A stretch of 64,000 bases of DNA from Xanthomonas euroxanthea (GTDB taxonomy: Bacteria > Pseudomonadota > Gammaproteobacteria > Xanthomonadales > Xanthomonadaceae): assembly GCF_900476395.1 (NCBI RefSeq), contig NZ_UIHB01000004.1:368400-432399 (forward strand), written 5' to 3'. The notes below the pieces were generated by a model that made no database searches, had not been told where the DNA came from, and was given only the letters and a program-made list of their open reading frames with translations. The translations under genes and the position numbers were made by a program. Below are positions 11,225 to 19,009 of the stretch, in pieces; position 1 is the first letter of the stretch, and every line of letters starts with the position of its first letter.

Positions 11225-11352
11225 CCGCCCCCGGCCTTTGGTGGCGATGACTTCCGGCACTGCGTCGTTTGCCGGCGCGCAGCGATGCTAGATGCGCCAG
11301 TTGCCCCGTGCACCGGTAAAATGCCTGCCCCACCGCGTTGGATAACCGCACC

Positions 11353-12009
11353 ATGACGATCGATTTCTCCCAGGCCCGCGAAAAGATGGTCGAACAGCAG
11401 ATCCGGCCGTGGGACGTGCTGGACCTGCGCGTGCTCGACGTGCTGGCGCGCCTGCCGCGCGAGGCCTTCGTGCCCGAGGCCTACAAGACCCTGGCCTATG
11501 TCGATGTGGAAATTCCGCTGTCGGCCGGCCACAAGATGATGAAGCCGGTGGTGGAAGGCCGCATGTTGCAGGCACTGGACCTGCAGCCGGGCGAAGACGT
11601 GCTGGAAATCGGCACCGGCAGCGGGTTTTCCACCGCCTGCCTGGCCGCGCTCGCCCGCGAAGTGCTGAGCCTGGAGATCGATCCGGCCCTGGCCGCCGCT
11701 GCCCGCGCCAATCTGGACAGCAGCGGCCTGGGCAGCAACGTGCGGATTGAAACCGCCGACGTGTTCGGCTGGCAGAGCGAGCGCCGCTTCGATGCCATCT
11801 GCGTGACCGGCGCGGTCGATACGCTGCCGACGCAATGGCTGCAATGGCTGCGGCCGAACGGGCGCCTGTTCGTGGTCCGCGGTCACGAACCGGTGATGGA
11901 AGCGGTCCTGGTCCGTGGCGACGTCAACGCTCCGCGCATCGAATCGTTGTTCGAAACCGACCTTGCCTATCTCCAGGGCGCCGCACCGACGCCCCGATTC
12001 CAATTCTGA
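11353..12009 (+). CDS. pcm: Protein-L-isoaspartate O-methyltransferase family protein
   Basis: A 218-residue SAM-dependent methyltransferase of the PCMT family, which repairs isoaspartyl damage in proteins. Start chosen at the ATG giving MTIDFSQAREKMVEQQIRPW, as in family members; the upstream TTG frame adds five residues only. The SAM-binding motif I is VLEIGTGSGFSTACLA around residues 79-94, preceded by the PCMT segment GHKMMKPVVEGRMLQAL. It is shorter than E. coli Pcm in its C-terminal part and its catalytic context is diverged, so its substrate could differ. It is followed after 26 bases by tolC, so co-transcription is likely. Confidence 0.85.
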   Translation: MTIDFSQAREKMVEQQIRPWDVLDLRVLDVLARLPREAFVPEAYKTLAYVDVEIPLSAGHKMMKPVVEGRMLQALDLQPGEDVLEIGTGSGFSTACLAALAREVLSLEIDPALAAAARANLDSSGLGSNVRIETADVFGWQSERRFDAICVTGAVDTLPTQWLQWLRPNGRLFVVRGHEPVMEAVLVRGDVNAPRIESLFETDLAYLQGAAPTPRFQF

Positions 12010-12035
12010 TTCTGATTCCCAAGGAAGCTTCCCCG

Positions 12036-13418
12036 ATGATCCGCCGATCCCTCGTCCTGGCGCTGGCCGCCGCCCTGTCTCCGATGGCCGCGAACGCCAC
12101 CGATCTGCTGCAGGTCTACGAAATGGCCCGCAACGGCGATCCGCAGCTGGCAGTGGCCGAGTCCACCCGCTTGGTCAATCGGGAGGGCGAAGTGCAGGCG
12201 CGTGCGGCGTTGTTGCCGCAGTTGGACGGCACCGCCGGGTACACCCAGTCGCACCGCGAGTTGGAAGGTGTGGATGGGCGCTCGACCACCAAGCAGCGTC
12301 AGTACGCGATCCAGGGCAGCCAGACCATCTTCAACTGGGCGCAGTTCGCCAATCTGCGTGCGCAACGCGAAGTGGCCAAGGCAGCCGACTTCACATTGGA
12401 ATCGGCCAACAACGACCTGATCACCCGCACCTCGGCGGCATATTTCCAGGTCCTGGTCGGCATCGAATCGCTGGCGGCGGCAGAGACCAACGAAGCGGCC
12501 GCCAAGAAGCAGTTCGATTACGCCGACAAGCGGCTGGAAGTGGGCCTGGCCCCGATCACCGACGTGCATGAAGCGCGTGCCCAGTACGACCAGGCGCGTG
12601 CCGACACGATCAATGCGCGCAACACCTTGAAGGATTACTACCAGGCCTTGACCGAACTCACCGGCCAGCCGGTCACGTCCTTGCGCGCACTTCCCGAAGA
12701 CTTCCGCCCCGAAGTCCCGGCGGCGTACAGCAATGTCGATCAATTGGTGGCCACTGCCATCGCCGACAACCCGGCGCTGAAGTCGCAGCAGTTGCAGGTC
12801 AGCGCGGCTGAGGCACAGGTCAATGCCGCACGTGCGGGCCATTACCCGACCTTGAACCTTGGTGCCAATGTCGGCCGCAGCAACAGCTGGGGAGGCGCAG
12901 GCACCATCGATCAGGCCGCAGGCAACTTCACCACGCAGGGTCGCGATATCGACACCGACTCGATCGGCCTTACGCTGTCGATTCCGATCTTTGCCGGCGG
13001 TGCTACCCAGTCGGCCGTGCGCCAGGCGTTGTCACGCCGCGATATCCAGCAGGACACCTACGAGCAGCAGAAGCGCGCGCTGGACCGCAATACGCGCAAT
13101 GCCTACCAGACCGTGGTTGCCGGCATCAGCGAAGTGGAAGCCCGTCGCCTGGCCGTGGTCTCCGCGCAGGCCGCATACGACGCCTCGCAGGTCGGCCTGG
13201 AAGTCGGCACGCGCACCGTGCTGGACGTGGTACAGAACCAGCGCACCCTGTTCCAGGCGCAGCTGAACTATGCACAGTCGCGCTACACCTTCCTGCAGAA
13301 CCGCCTGCTGCTGGGCCAGGCGATCGGCAAGCTCAACATCACCGACCTGCAGGATGTGAACCGGCTGCTGTCGCAGGATGCCGAGTCCAAGCTGCAGGGC
13401 AGTGGCTCGCTGCAATAA
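12036..13418 (+). CDS. tolC: TolC family outer-membrane efflux protein
   Basis: The 460-residue product forms the outer-membrane channel and periplasmic tunnel used by tripartite efflux pumps and type I secretion systems. It has a signal peptide (MIRRSLVLALAAALSPMAANA, about 21 residues; cleavage before TDLLQVYEMA) and the two homologous outer-membrane efflux repeats. AARAGHYPTLNLGANVG opens the second half and GTRTVLDVVQNQRTLFQAQ is the usual C-terminal helix signature. AAGGAAG at 12021-12027 is the ribosome-binding site. The gene follows the pcm-like gene closely and ends at a strong terminator. Besides efflux, it is a candidate outer-membrane partner for the RTX type I exporter at the right end of the window; that link is inferred. 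Confidence 0.95.
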   Translation: MIRRSLVLALAAALSPMAANATDLLQVYEMARNGDPQLAVAESTRLVNREGEVQARAALLPQLDGTAGYTQSHRELEGVDGRSTTKQRQYAIQGSQTIFNWAQFANLRAQREVAKAADFTLESANNDLITRTSAAYFQVLVGIESLAAAETNEAAAKKQFDYADKRLEVGLAPITDVHEARAQYDQARADTINARNTLKDYYQALTELTGQPVTSLRALPEDFRPEVPAAYSNVDQLVATAIADNPALKSQQLQVSAAEAQVNAARAGHYPTLNLGANVGRSNSWGGAGTIDQAAGNFTTQGRDIDTDSIGLTLSIPIFAGGATQSAVRQALSRRDIQQDTYEQQKRALDRNTRNAYQTVVAGISEVEARRLAVVSAQAAYDASQVGLEVGTRTVLDVVQNQRTLFQAQLNYAQSRYTFLQNRLLLGQAIGKLNITDLQDVNRLLSQDAESKLQGSGSLQ

Positions 13419-13440
13419 GAAGATCTCGGCATGATTGAAG

Positions 13441-13465
13441 AGGCGGGCACAGGCCCGCCTTTTTT
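13441..13465 (+). terminator. Rho-independent terminator after tolC
   Basis: AGGCGGGC (13441-13448) pairs perfectly with GCCCGCCT (13453-13460) around a four-base loop, followed at once by five T. It lies 22 bases after the tolC stop. Confidence 0.92.
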
Positions 13466-13560
13466 GTGCGTGATGCGATGTGAAGCGATCGCATGTCGGC
13501 CGATCATCCGCGGCTTGGCTGCGGAGCCGCCTTGCCCGCCCATCATCACGGAACAGGCCG

Positions 13561-13594
13561 GGAGTCCGTGGCGGCATCCATGCCGCACAAGGCC
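13561..13594. repeat. Fragment of the dispersed palindromic element
   Basis: GTCCGTGGCGGCATCCATGC and the bases after it match the centre of the palindromic elements at 34.8-35.2 kb. The rest of the 266-bp gap between tolC and waaA holds only the tolC terminator. Confidence 0.45.
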
Positions 13595-13684
13595 TTGCGA
13601 CGCTGGCTGACAAGGATCATCAAGGAGGGTCGGCGTGCCTGCTCCAGGGGCCCTGCACACTGCGACGCAGCCGCAGTGACATCC

Positions 13685-15001
13685 TCAGGACGCGGCACCC
13701 TCGCTCACCACCGGCGGCAGGTGCGGCGCGATCTGCACCAGCGTCCTCGCCACCGCGCCCTTGCCGTTGGCGACCAGTGCCAGCCCTGCCGCGGCCATCG
13801 CCTCACGCTGGACAGGGTCGCCGAGCAGGCGCGCCAGATCGTGGTACACGCTGTCGGCATCTTCGCAGATGGTCACCGCCTCGGCCTCGCGCATGCGCCG
13901 CGAAATCTCCGAGAAATTGTGCAGATGCGGGCCGGTGACGGCCGGCGTGCCGACTGCCGCCGGCTCGAGCAGGTTGTGCCCGCCGATCGGCTGCAGACTG
14001 CCGCCGACGAAGGCCACCTGTGCACAGGCGTAGAAACTCATCAGCTCGCCCAGGGTATCGATGACAAACACCTTGTCGCGCGCGCGCGGCCATTGCTGGC
14101 TTTTACGCGTGGACACGGCCCAGCCACGCTCGCGCGCCACGGCCTCGACCTTGGGAAAGCGCTCCGGGTGGCGCGGCGCCCATAACATCAGCAGATCCGG
14201 AAACCGCAGCAGCAGGCGCGCATGGATGTCGGCCACGGCCGCCTCCTCGCCTTCGTGCGTGCTGGCGGCAATCCACACCGGCCGCGTGGCCGGCACGTGC
14301 GTGTGGAACTGCGTGACCAGGGCCTGCAGCTGCGCAGGCGCGGCGATATCGAATTTGAGATTGCCCAGCGCGATCACCTGGTCGGGCCGCGCACCCAGCG
14401 TGACGAAGCGTTCGGCATCGTCGTGCGACTGCGCCGCCACGCAGGTGACGGTGCGCAGCGCGCGGCTGATCAACGGTGCCAGCAGGCGATAGCCACGCAG
14501 CGAGCGCGCCGACAGCCGCGCGTTGAGGATGTACACCGGAATCCCGCGGTCGCGGCAGCCGAACAACATGTTCGGCCACAGCTCGGTTTCCAGGATCAAC
14601 GCCAGGCGCGGGCGGAAATGCTCCAGGAAGCGACCGACGCTGCCGGGCACGTCGTAGGGCAGATACACGTGGTCCACTGCATCGCCCCAGACCGCGCGCA
14701 CGCGCTCGGAGCCGGTGGGGGTAATGGTGGTGATGACCCAACGGATATCCGGGCGCTGCGCACGCAGGGCGTTGACTAGCGGCGCGGCGGCATTGACCTC
14801 GCCCACCGACACCGCATGCACCCACACGCGCGGGCGACCGCAGGCGTGCGTGTAGGAGGCATAGCGCTCGTTCCAGCGGTTGAAGTATTCGCGGACGCGA
14901 AAACCGCGCCACACCAGGTGGTACACCGTCACCGGCAGCAACAGGTACAACAGCGCCGAGTACAGTCCGCGCAACAGCCATTCGATCGGGTCTTTCCGCA
15001 T
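13685..15001 (-). CDS. waaA: 3-deoxy-D-manno-octulosonic acid (Kdo) transferase
   Basis: WaaA (KdtA) transfers Kdo from CMP-Kdo to lipid IVA at the inner face of the cytoplasmic membrane, starting the LPS core. The 438-residue product begins MRKDPIEWLLRGLYSALLYL, an N-terminal membrane anchor. It then shows the family segments WIHAVSVGE-like (VWVHAVSVGEVNAAAPLV), with the glutamate of SVGE as the family's catalytic residue, and the C-terminal GGSLQPIGGHNLLEPAAVGT donor-binding motif. The ATG at 15001 gives the standard start; the longer frame to 15058 is not conserved in type. It is divergent from the acyltransferase gene, which acts on the same lipid A pathway. Confidence 0.95.
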   Translation of the reverse strand: MRKDPIEWLLRGLYSALLYLLLPVTVYHLVWRGFRVREYFNRWNERYASYTHACGRPRVWVHAVSVGEVNAAAPLVNALRAQRPDIRWVITTITPTGSERVRAVWGDAVDHVYLPYDVPGSVGRFLEHFRPRLALILETELWPNMLFGCRDRGIPVYILNARLSARSLRGYRLLAPLISRALRTVTCVAAQSHDDAERFVTLGARPDQVIALGNLKFDIAAPAQLQALVTQFHTHVPATRPVWIAASTHEGEEAAVADIHARLLLRFPDLLMLWAPRHPERFPKVEAVARERGWAVSTRKSQQWPRARDKVFVIDTLGELMSFYACAQVAFVGGSLQPIGGHNLLEPAAVGTPAVTGPHLHNFSEISRRMREAEAVTICEDADSVYHDLARLLGDPVQREAMAAAGLALVANGKGAVARTLVQIAPHLPPVVSEGAAS

Positions 15002-15077
15002 CGGTGCAGGATACGGGAGCGTTGCGGCGTGCGCATGTGCACGCTGCCGCGCGCGCATGATCCCTTAGAATTGGCCC

Positions 15078-15998
15078 ATGTCCGAGCCCGCCAACGTCGC
15101 TGTCCGCCCTTCCCTGCGCAATCCCAGGCACTGGCCGATGTACCTGGCCCTTGCCGTCATGGTGATCGCCGGACGCCTGCCCTGGATGCTGCAGCGTGCG
15201 CTGGGGCGTGGCGTGGGCTGGATCGCGATGCGCCTGGCCGGCACGCGCCGGCGTGCTGCCGAGGTCAACCTCAAGCTGTGTTTTCCCGAACAGGACGATG
15301 CCTGGCGGGCGCGGCTGTTGCGCGACAGTTTCGATGCGCTGGGCGTGGGCCTGTTCGAATTCGCGCGCGCCTGGTGGGGCAGCATCGATGCGATCCGCCC
15401 CGGCGTGCAGGTCGAAGGGCTGGAACACCTGCAGCGCCTGCAGGAACAAAAACGCGGCGTGTTGCTGGTCTCCGGCCACTTCATGACGCTGGAGATGTGC
15501 GGGCGGCTGCTATGCGATTACGTACCGCTGGCCGGCATGTACCGCAAGCATCGCAACCCGGTGTTCGAGTGGGCGGTCAAGCGCGGGCGGTTGCGCTATG
15601 CCACGCACATGTTCGCCAACGAGGATCTGCGCGCCACCATCAAGCACCTCAAGCGCGGCGGTTTCCTGTGGTACGCGCCGGATCAGGACATGCGCGGCAA
15701 GGACACCGTGTTCGTGCCGTTCTTCGGGCATCCGGCCTCCACCATCACCGCCACCCATCAGCTGGCGCGGCTGACCGGTTGCGCGGTGGTGCCGTACTTC
15801 CATCGGCGCGAAGGTGGCCGCTACCTCCTCAAGATCGCACCGCCGCTGGCAGACATCCCCTCCGACGATGTGATCGCCGATACCACGCAGGTCAATGCGG
15901 CGATCGAGGACATGGTGCGCGAGGCGCCGGACCAGTACCTGTGGATCCATCGGCGCTTCAAACGCCAGCCGGGTGGGCGCAGCGATTTTTATCGTTGA
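15078..15998 (+). CDS. lpxL: Lipid A biosynthesis acyltransferase (LpxL/HtrB family)
   Basis: A 306-residue late acyltransferase that adds a secondary acyl chain to Kdo-lipid IVA at the inner membrane. It has an N-terminal membrane helix (YLALAVMVIAGRLPWML). The catalytic HX4E motif is GHFMTLE with H134 and E139, and further family landmarks are the GMYRKHRNP block and DQDMRGKDTVFVPFFG. Length fits the LpxL/LpxM family. It sits divergent from waaA, which makes its acceptor. Whether it acts as LpxL or LpxM cannot be told from sequence alone. Confidence 0.93.
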   Translation: MSEPANVAVRPSLRNPRHWPMYLALAVMVIAGRLPWMLQRALGRGVGWIAMRLAGTRRRAAEVNLKLCFPEQDDAWRARLLRDSFDALGVGLFEFARAWWGSIDAIRPGVQVEGLEHLQRLQEQKRGVLLVSGHFMTLEMCGRLLCDYVPLAGMYRKHRNPVFEWAVKRGRLRYATHMFANEDLRATIKHLKRGGFLWYAPDQDMRGKDTVFVPFFGHPASTITATHQLARLTGCAVVPYFHRREGGRYLLKIAPPLADIPSDDVIADTTQVNAAIEDMVREAPDQYLWIHRRFKRQPGGRSDFYR

Positions 15999-16058
15999 TA
16001 TCGCGTATCTGGATGCAGGCGGCGTGTGCCGCCGCAGCACCGCAAGATGCAGGGAGAA

Positions 16059-17393
16059 TCAGCGCGGCGGCGGCTGATCTGCGTCGTCGTTGAGCAAGGC
16101 ACCGGCATACAGGCCGGCCAGCATCAGGCTCAGCCCGCCCCAGAAGCTGGAATAGAACGCCAGATGCGTGTTGAGCGGGAACACCGTGGCCACCAGCGCG
16201 ATCATCGCCGGGCGTGCCTGCTCGCGCGCGGCCAGGCTGGAATAGCGCCACGCGCGCCAGGCCTGCGCCGCACCGGCCAGCCACAGCAGCAACCCGATCA
16301 CCCCGGTTTCGGCCAGGATTTCCAGCACGATCTGGTGCGCATGGAAGGCCGGCCCATCGCCCCAGGCCGGCGCCTGCGCGGGTGCCGGATTGCAGGCCGG
16401 ATACGCCTGCCGGAAGCCGCGGGCGCCCACCCCATTGAGTGGATGCGCGTGGATCATGCACAGCGCTGCGCCCCAGATCTGCGCACGCCCGGACAAGGCC
16501 TGGTCGACGCCCTGCTGGTCATCGCTGAAGGCCAGCGCGGTGCGCTGGATCCGCTCGCGCGCCTGCGGCGCCACCGCCACCACCCCGGCCGCCAGCAGCG
16601 CGCCGACCACCGCCACCGCAAGCAGGCGGCGGCCACCCAGCAACTGCCAGCCGGACAGCAGCACGATCACGCCGTAGGTGATCCACGAGGCCCGCGACCC
16701 CGCCAGCACCAGCACCACGCCGACCGCCGCAGCAGCGCCCGCCCACGCCCAGGCATTGCGCCGCCCCAGTGCCAGCAGCAGGAAGGGCGACAGGCTTGCA
16801 AGCGTCTGACCGAACTTGAGGTTGCACGGCCCCAGCACGCCGCTGAGGCGGTCGACCAGGGCCAGCTCCTGCGGCGTGCACAGGCCATGCCCGCTGATCA
16901 GCTGCTTGATCTGATCCAGGCCGAAGAACAACGGGCTGCTGCCGAACACGGCCTGCAGCAGCGCATCCAGTGTCCACACCCCGCCGATCACCGCCAGGCC
17001 GGTGAAGGTGCGCCGACGCCGCTGCGCATTGGCCACCGCGATCGCGCACAACCACATGAACGGCAGATAGCGCAGATCGGTGGCCGACTTGCGCAGCGCG
17101 CGCCCCACGTCCACCGCATCGAACGCCGACAGCATCTGCGGCAACCAGTACGCGAAGAACAGCACGCTGGTCAGCGCCCAGGCCGCACCACTGAGCAGCC
17201 GGGTGCCGCCACGGAAGCGCGCATGCAGCAGGCGGTAGGCCGCAAACAGCGCACCCAGCGACAACACCGTCTCGGCCAGCCCGGGTGTGGGCCATAGCGC
17301 CACGAACAGGAGCACCCACAGCGGCGCCCAGCGACCGGCATCGGGGGTCAGCGCGGACGCAGGTGGGATGGCCTCAGCGGCGGAGTTCGTCAT
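16059..17393 (-). CDS. O-antigen ligase/polymerase family membrane protein (WaaL/Wzy-like)
   Basis: A 444-residue polytopic inner-membrane protein with about ten hydrophobic segments. A large periplasmic loop in the second half contains SGRAQIWGAALCMIHAHPLN followed by GVGARGFRQAYP, the pattern of the Wzy_C/O-antigen ligase domain. Arginine and histidine residues there (R in SGRAQIW, H in AFHAHQIVLEIL) are the type used for undecaprenyl-diphosphate substrates. The start overlaps the end of the glycosyltransferase gene by 20 bases, so both are translated from one transcript. The neighbourhood (waaA, lpxL, glycosyltransferase) suggests a role in attaching sugars to lipid A-core. Ligase versus polymerase cannot be separated by sequence. 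Confidence 0.85.
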   Translation of the reverse strand: MTNSAAEAIPPASALTPDAGRWAPLWVLLFVALWPTPGLAETVLSLGALFAAYRLLHARFRGGTRLLSGAAWALTSVLFFAYWLPQMLSAFDAVDVGRALRKSATDLRYLPFMWLCAIAVANAQRRRRTFTGLAVIGGVWTLDALLQAVFGSSPLFFGLDQIKQLISGHGLCTPQELALVDRLSGVLGPCNLKFGQTLASLSPFLLLALGRRNAWAWAGAAAAVGVVLVLAGSRASWITYGVIVLLSGWQLLGGRRLLAVAVVGALLAAGVVAVAPQARERIQRTALAFSDDQQGVDQALSGRAQIWGAALCMIHAHPLNGVGARGFRQAYPACNPAPAQAPAWGDGPAFHAHQIVLEILAETGVIGLLLWLAGAAQAWRAWRYSSLAAREQARPAMIALVATVFPLNTHLAFYSSFWGGLSLMLAGLYAGALLNDDADQPPPR

Positions 17394-18486
17394 AGACCTT
17401 CAGGGTGGCCGCTTGCATGGCCTGCAACGTATAGGGGAGCACGGCGGGCGGTGTCGGCGCCTGCCGCAGCAACTGCAGCGCCTGGGTGCGCAAGGCATGG
17501 GCATCGAAGGCCGGCACGGCGCCGCCGGGTTGCAACTCGGCCAGCAGCTCGCCGACGCCGCCGTGCGCCCAACCCAGCACTGGCCGGCCCACCGACAGGG
17601 CCTCCACCACGGTGCGGCCGAAGGCCTCGGGCTTGCGCGACAGCTGCAGCACCAGATCGCTGGCGGCATAGGCCTCGGCGATGCGTGCGGTGGGTTCGGT
17701 GAAGGCGACCGCCTCGGCCACGCCCAGTCTGGCGGCCTCGGCTTCCAGCTCGCGCAGATAGGCATCACGGCCCGGCTCGCGCGCGCCTGGCAGCCACAAC
17801 CAGGCCGGCACGCCGGCAGCGCGCACGTCGGCGAGCAATTGCAGGCCGTCGACGTGCCCTTTCAGGCGCGTGCCGCGCCCGGGCAGCAGCAGCAGTGGTG
17901 CATCGGCCGGCAAGTCGGGCAGCACGGTCTGTGCCCAGCTGCGCGCGCGGCGGTCCGGCTGCGGGCGACGCGGAAACTGGGCGATATCGACACCGCGCGG
18001 GATCGTGCGCAGGCGCGCGGTGTCGGTCTGCGGATAGTGCGTGCAGACGTACTCGCGCACTGTCTGCGAGACGCAGATCACCCGCTCGCCATAGGTCATC
18101 ACCGCGCTGTAGCGGCTGGGCGAGTTGAGCCCGTGCACGGTGGTGACGAAGCGCGGCCGGGTGGCCTGCGGCATGCCGCGCAACGCGTACCAGCCCAGCC
18201 AGGCCGGCAGGCGCGAACGTGCATGCACGATGTCGGCCCCCAGTTCGGCGAACAGCCGGCGCAGGCCGACCACGTGACGCAAGGTCAGCAGCGACTTGCG
18301 CCCGATGTCCAGCGTGAGATGTTCGCCGCCCGCCTCCAGCAGCGGCTGGACCAGGCGGCCGCCGGCCGAGACCACCACCGCGCGGTGGCCGGCGCGCACC
18401 AGCGCAGCGGCGATTTCCAGGGTGGAGCGCTCGACGCCGCCGGACTGCAGCGCCGGCAGCAGTTGCACCACGGTCAGGCGGTGCAT
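17374..18486 (-). CDS. Glycosyltransferase, GT4-like (GT-B fold)
   Basis: A 370-residue GT-B glycosyltransferase. The N-terminal domain begins LTVVQLLPALQSGGVERSTL, the glycine-rich acceptor-side signature. The C-terminal domain has LLLLPGRGTRLKGHVDGLQL and the donor-binding E-x7-E region (RKPEAFGRTVVEALSVGRPV). The protein is soluble or peripherally membrane-bound. It lies between a small zinc-finger gene (10 bases upstream) and the ligase-like gene (20-base overlap), so the three probably form one operon. In the LPS context it likely adds a core or O-chain sugar; the sugar is unknown. Confidence 0.9.
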   Translation of the reverse strand: MHRLTVVQLLPALQSGGVERSTLEIAAALVRAGHRAVVVSAGGRLVQPLLEAGGEHLTLDIGRKSLLTLRHVVGLRRLFAELGADIVHARSRLPAWLGWYALRGMPQATRPRFVTTVHGLNSPSRYSAVMTYGERVICVSQTVREYVCTHYPQTDTARLRTIPRGVDIAQFPRRPQPDRRARSWAQTVLPDLPADAPLLLLPGRGTRLKGHVDGLQLLADVRAAGVPAWLWLPGAREPGRDAYLRELEAEAARLGVAEAVAFTEPTARIAEAYAASDLVLQLSRKPEAFGRTVVEALSVGRPVLGWAHGGVGELLAELQPGGAVPAFDAHALRTQALQLLRQAPTPPAVLPYTLQAMQAATLKVYDELRR

Positions 18487-18496
18487 CCGGCCAGGA

Positions 18497-18694
18497 TCAG
18501 TCGGCGAGCACGAACAGCGCGCCGCAATACGGGCACTTGGCTTCGCAGTTGGGCTCGTCTTCGATCGGCAGATACACGCGCGGATGCGAGTTCCACAACG
18601 CCATCTGCGGCGTCGGGCAGCTCAGCGGCAGATCGCCGCGATGCACGGTGTAGCGCGATTCGGCATTGGCGGGCGCGGTGGCGGTCTGGCTCAT
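18497..18694 (-). CDS. Small zinc-finger protein of the CHCC (NDUFS6-like) family
   Basis: A 65-residue protein starting MSQTATAPANAESRYTVHRG. It has the zf-CHCC ligands: C26, H37 and the CEAKCPYC knuckle (C50, C54 and C57). The family includes the mitochondrial complex I subunit NDUFS6, and bacterial members are short proteins of unknown function. It is first in a probable operon with the glycosyltransferase. A much longer open frame runs upstream on the same strand to 21547, but that part lies antisense to the mannosidase gene and is not coding. Confidence 0.85.
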   Translation of the reverse strand: MSQTATAPANAESRYTVHRGDLPLSCPTPQMALWNSHPRVYLPIEDEPNCEAKCPYCGALFVLAD

Positions 18695-19009
18695 GGCGGC
18701 ACGATCGTAGAGACAAGGCAGAGCGCGGATTCTAGCAGCCTGCGTGGTGATCGGCCCATTGACCGGCCACACCGGTTCGGGTGGTGATGCTCTCAACAGC
18801 CGCCCCGGGCGCTGCCAGCGTCGGGGAGCAATGCGGCAGCCCTGGCTGGCCTGGCCTTGCTGGGCCGGCAGCGCCAGGCAGCCATACCCGGACATCGCGC
18901 TTATCATCGCCGGACAATGGCGCACCGCCCCGGCGTGCGCGTGCCAGGCTCGCCTGCCTCGGCAGGCCGGACCTGCCCTGCGGCATCGCACCCAAGGAGA
19001 CATCGCCAC
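18695..19009. other. Divergent intergenic region, zinc-finger gene / GH92 gene
   Basis: About 315 bp between divergent genes. It must hold promoters for both sides, but no clear operator, repeat or hairpin was recognised. The only firm element is AAGGAGA at 18994-19000, the ribosome-binding site that fixes the GTG start of the mannosidase. Confidence 0.6.
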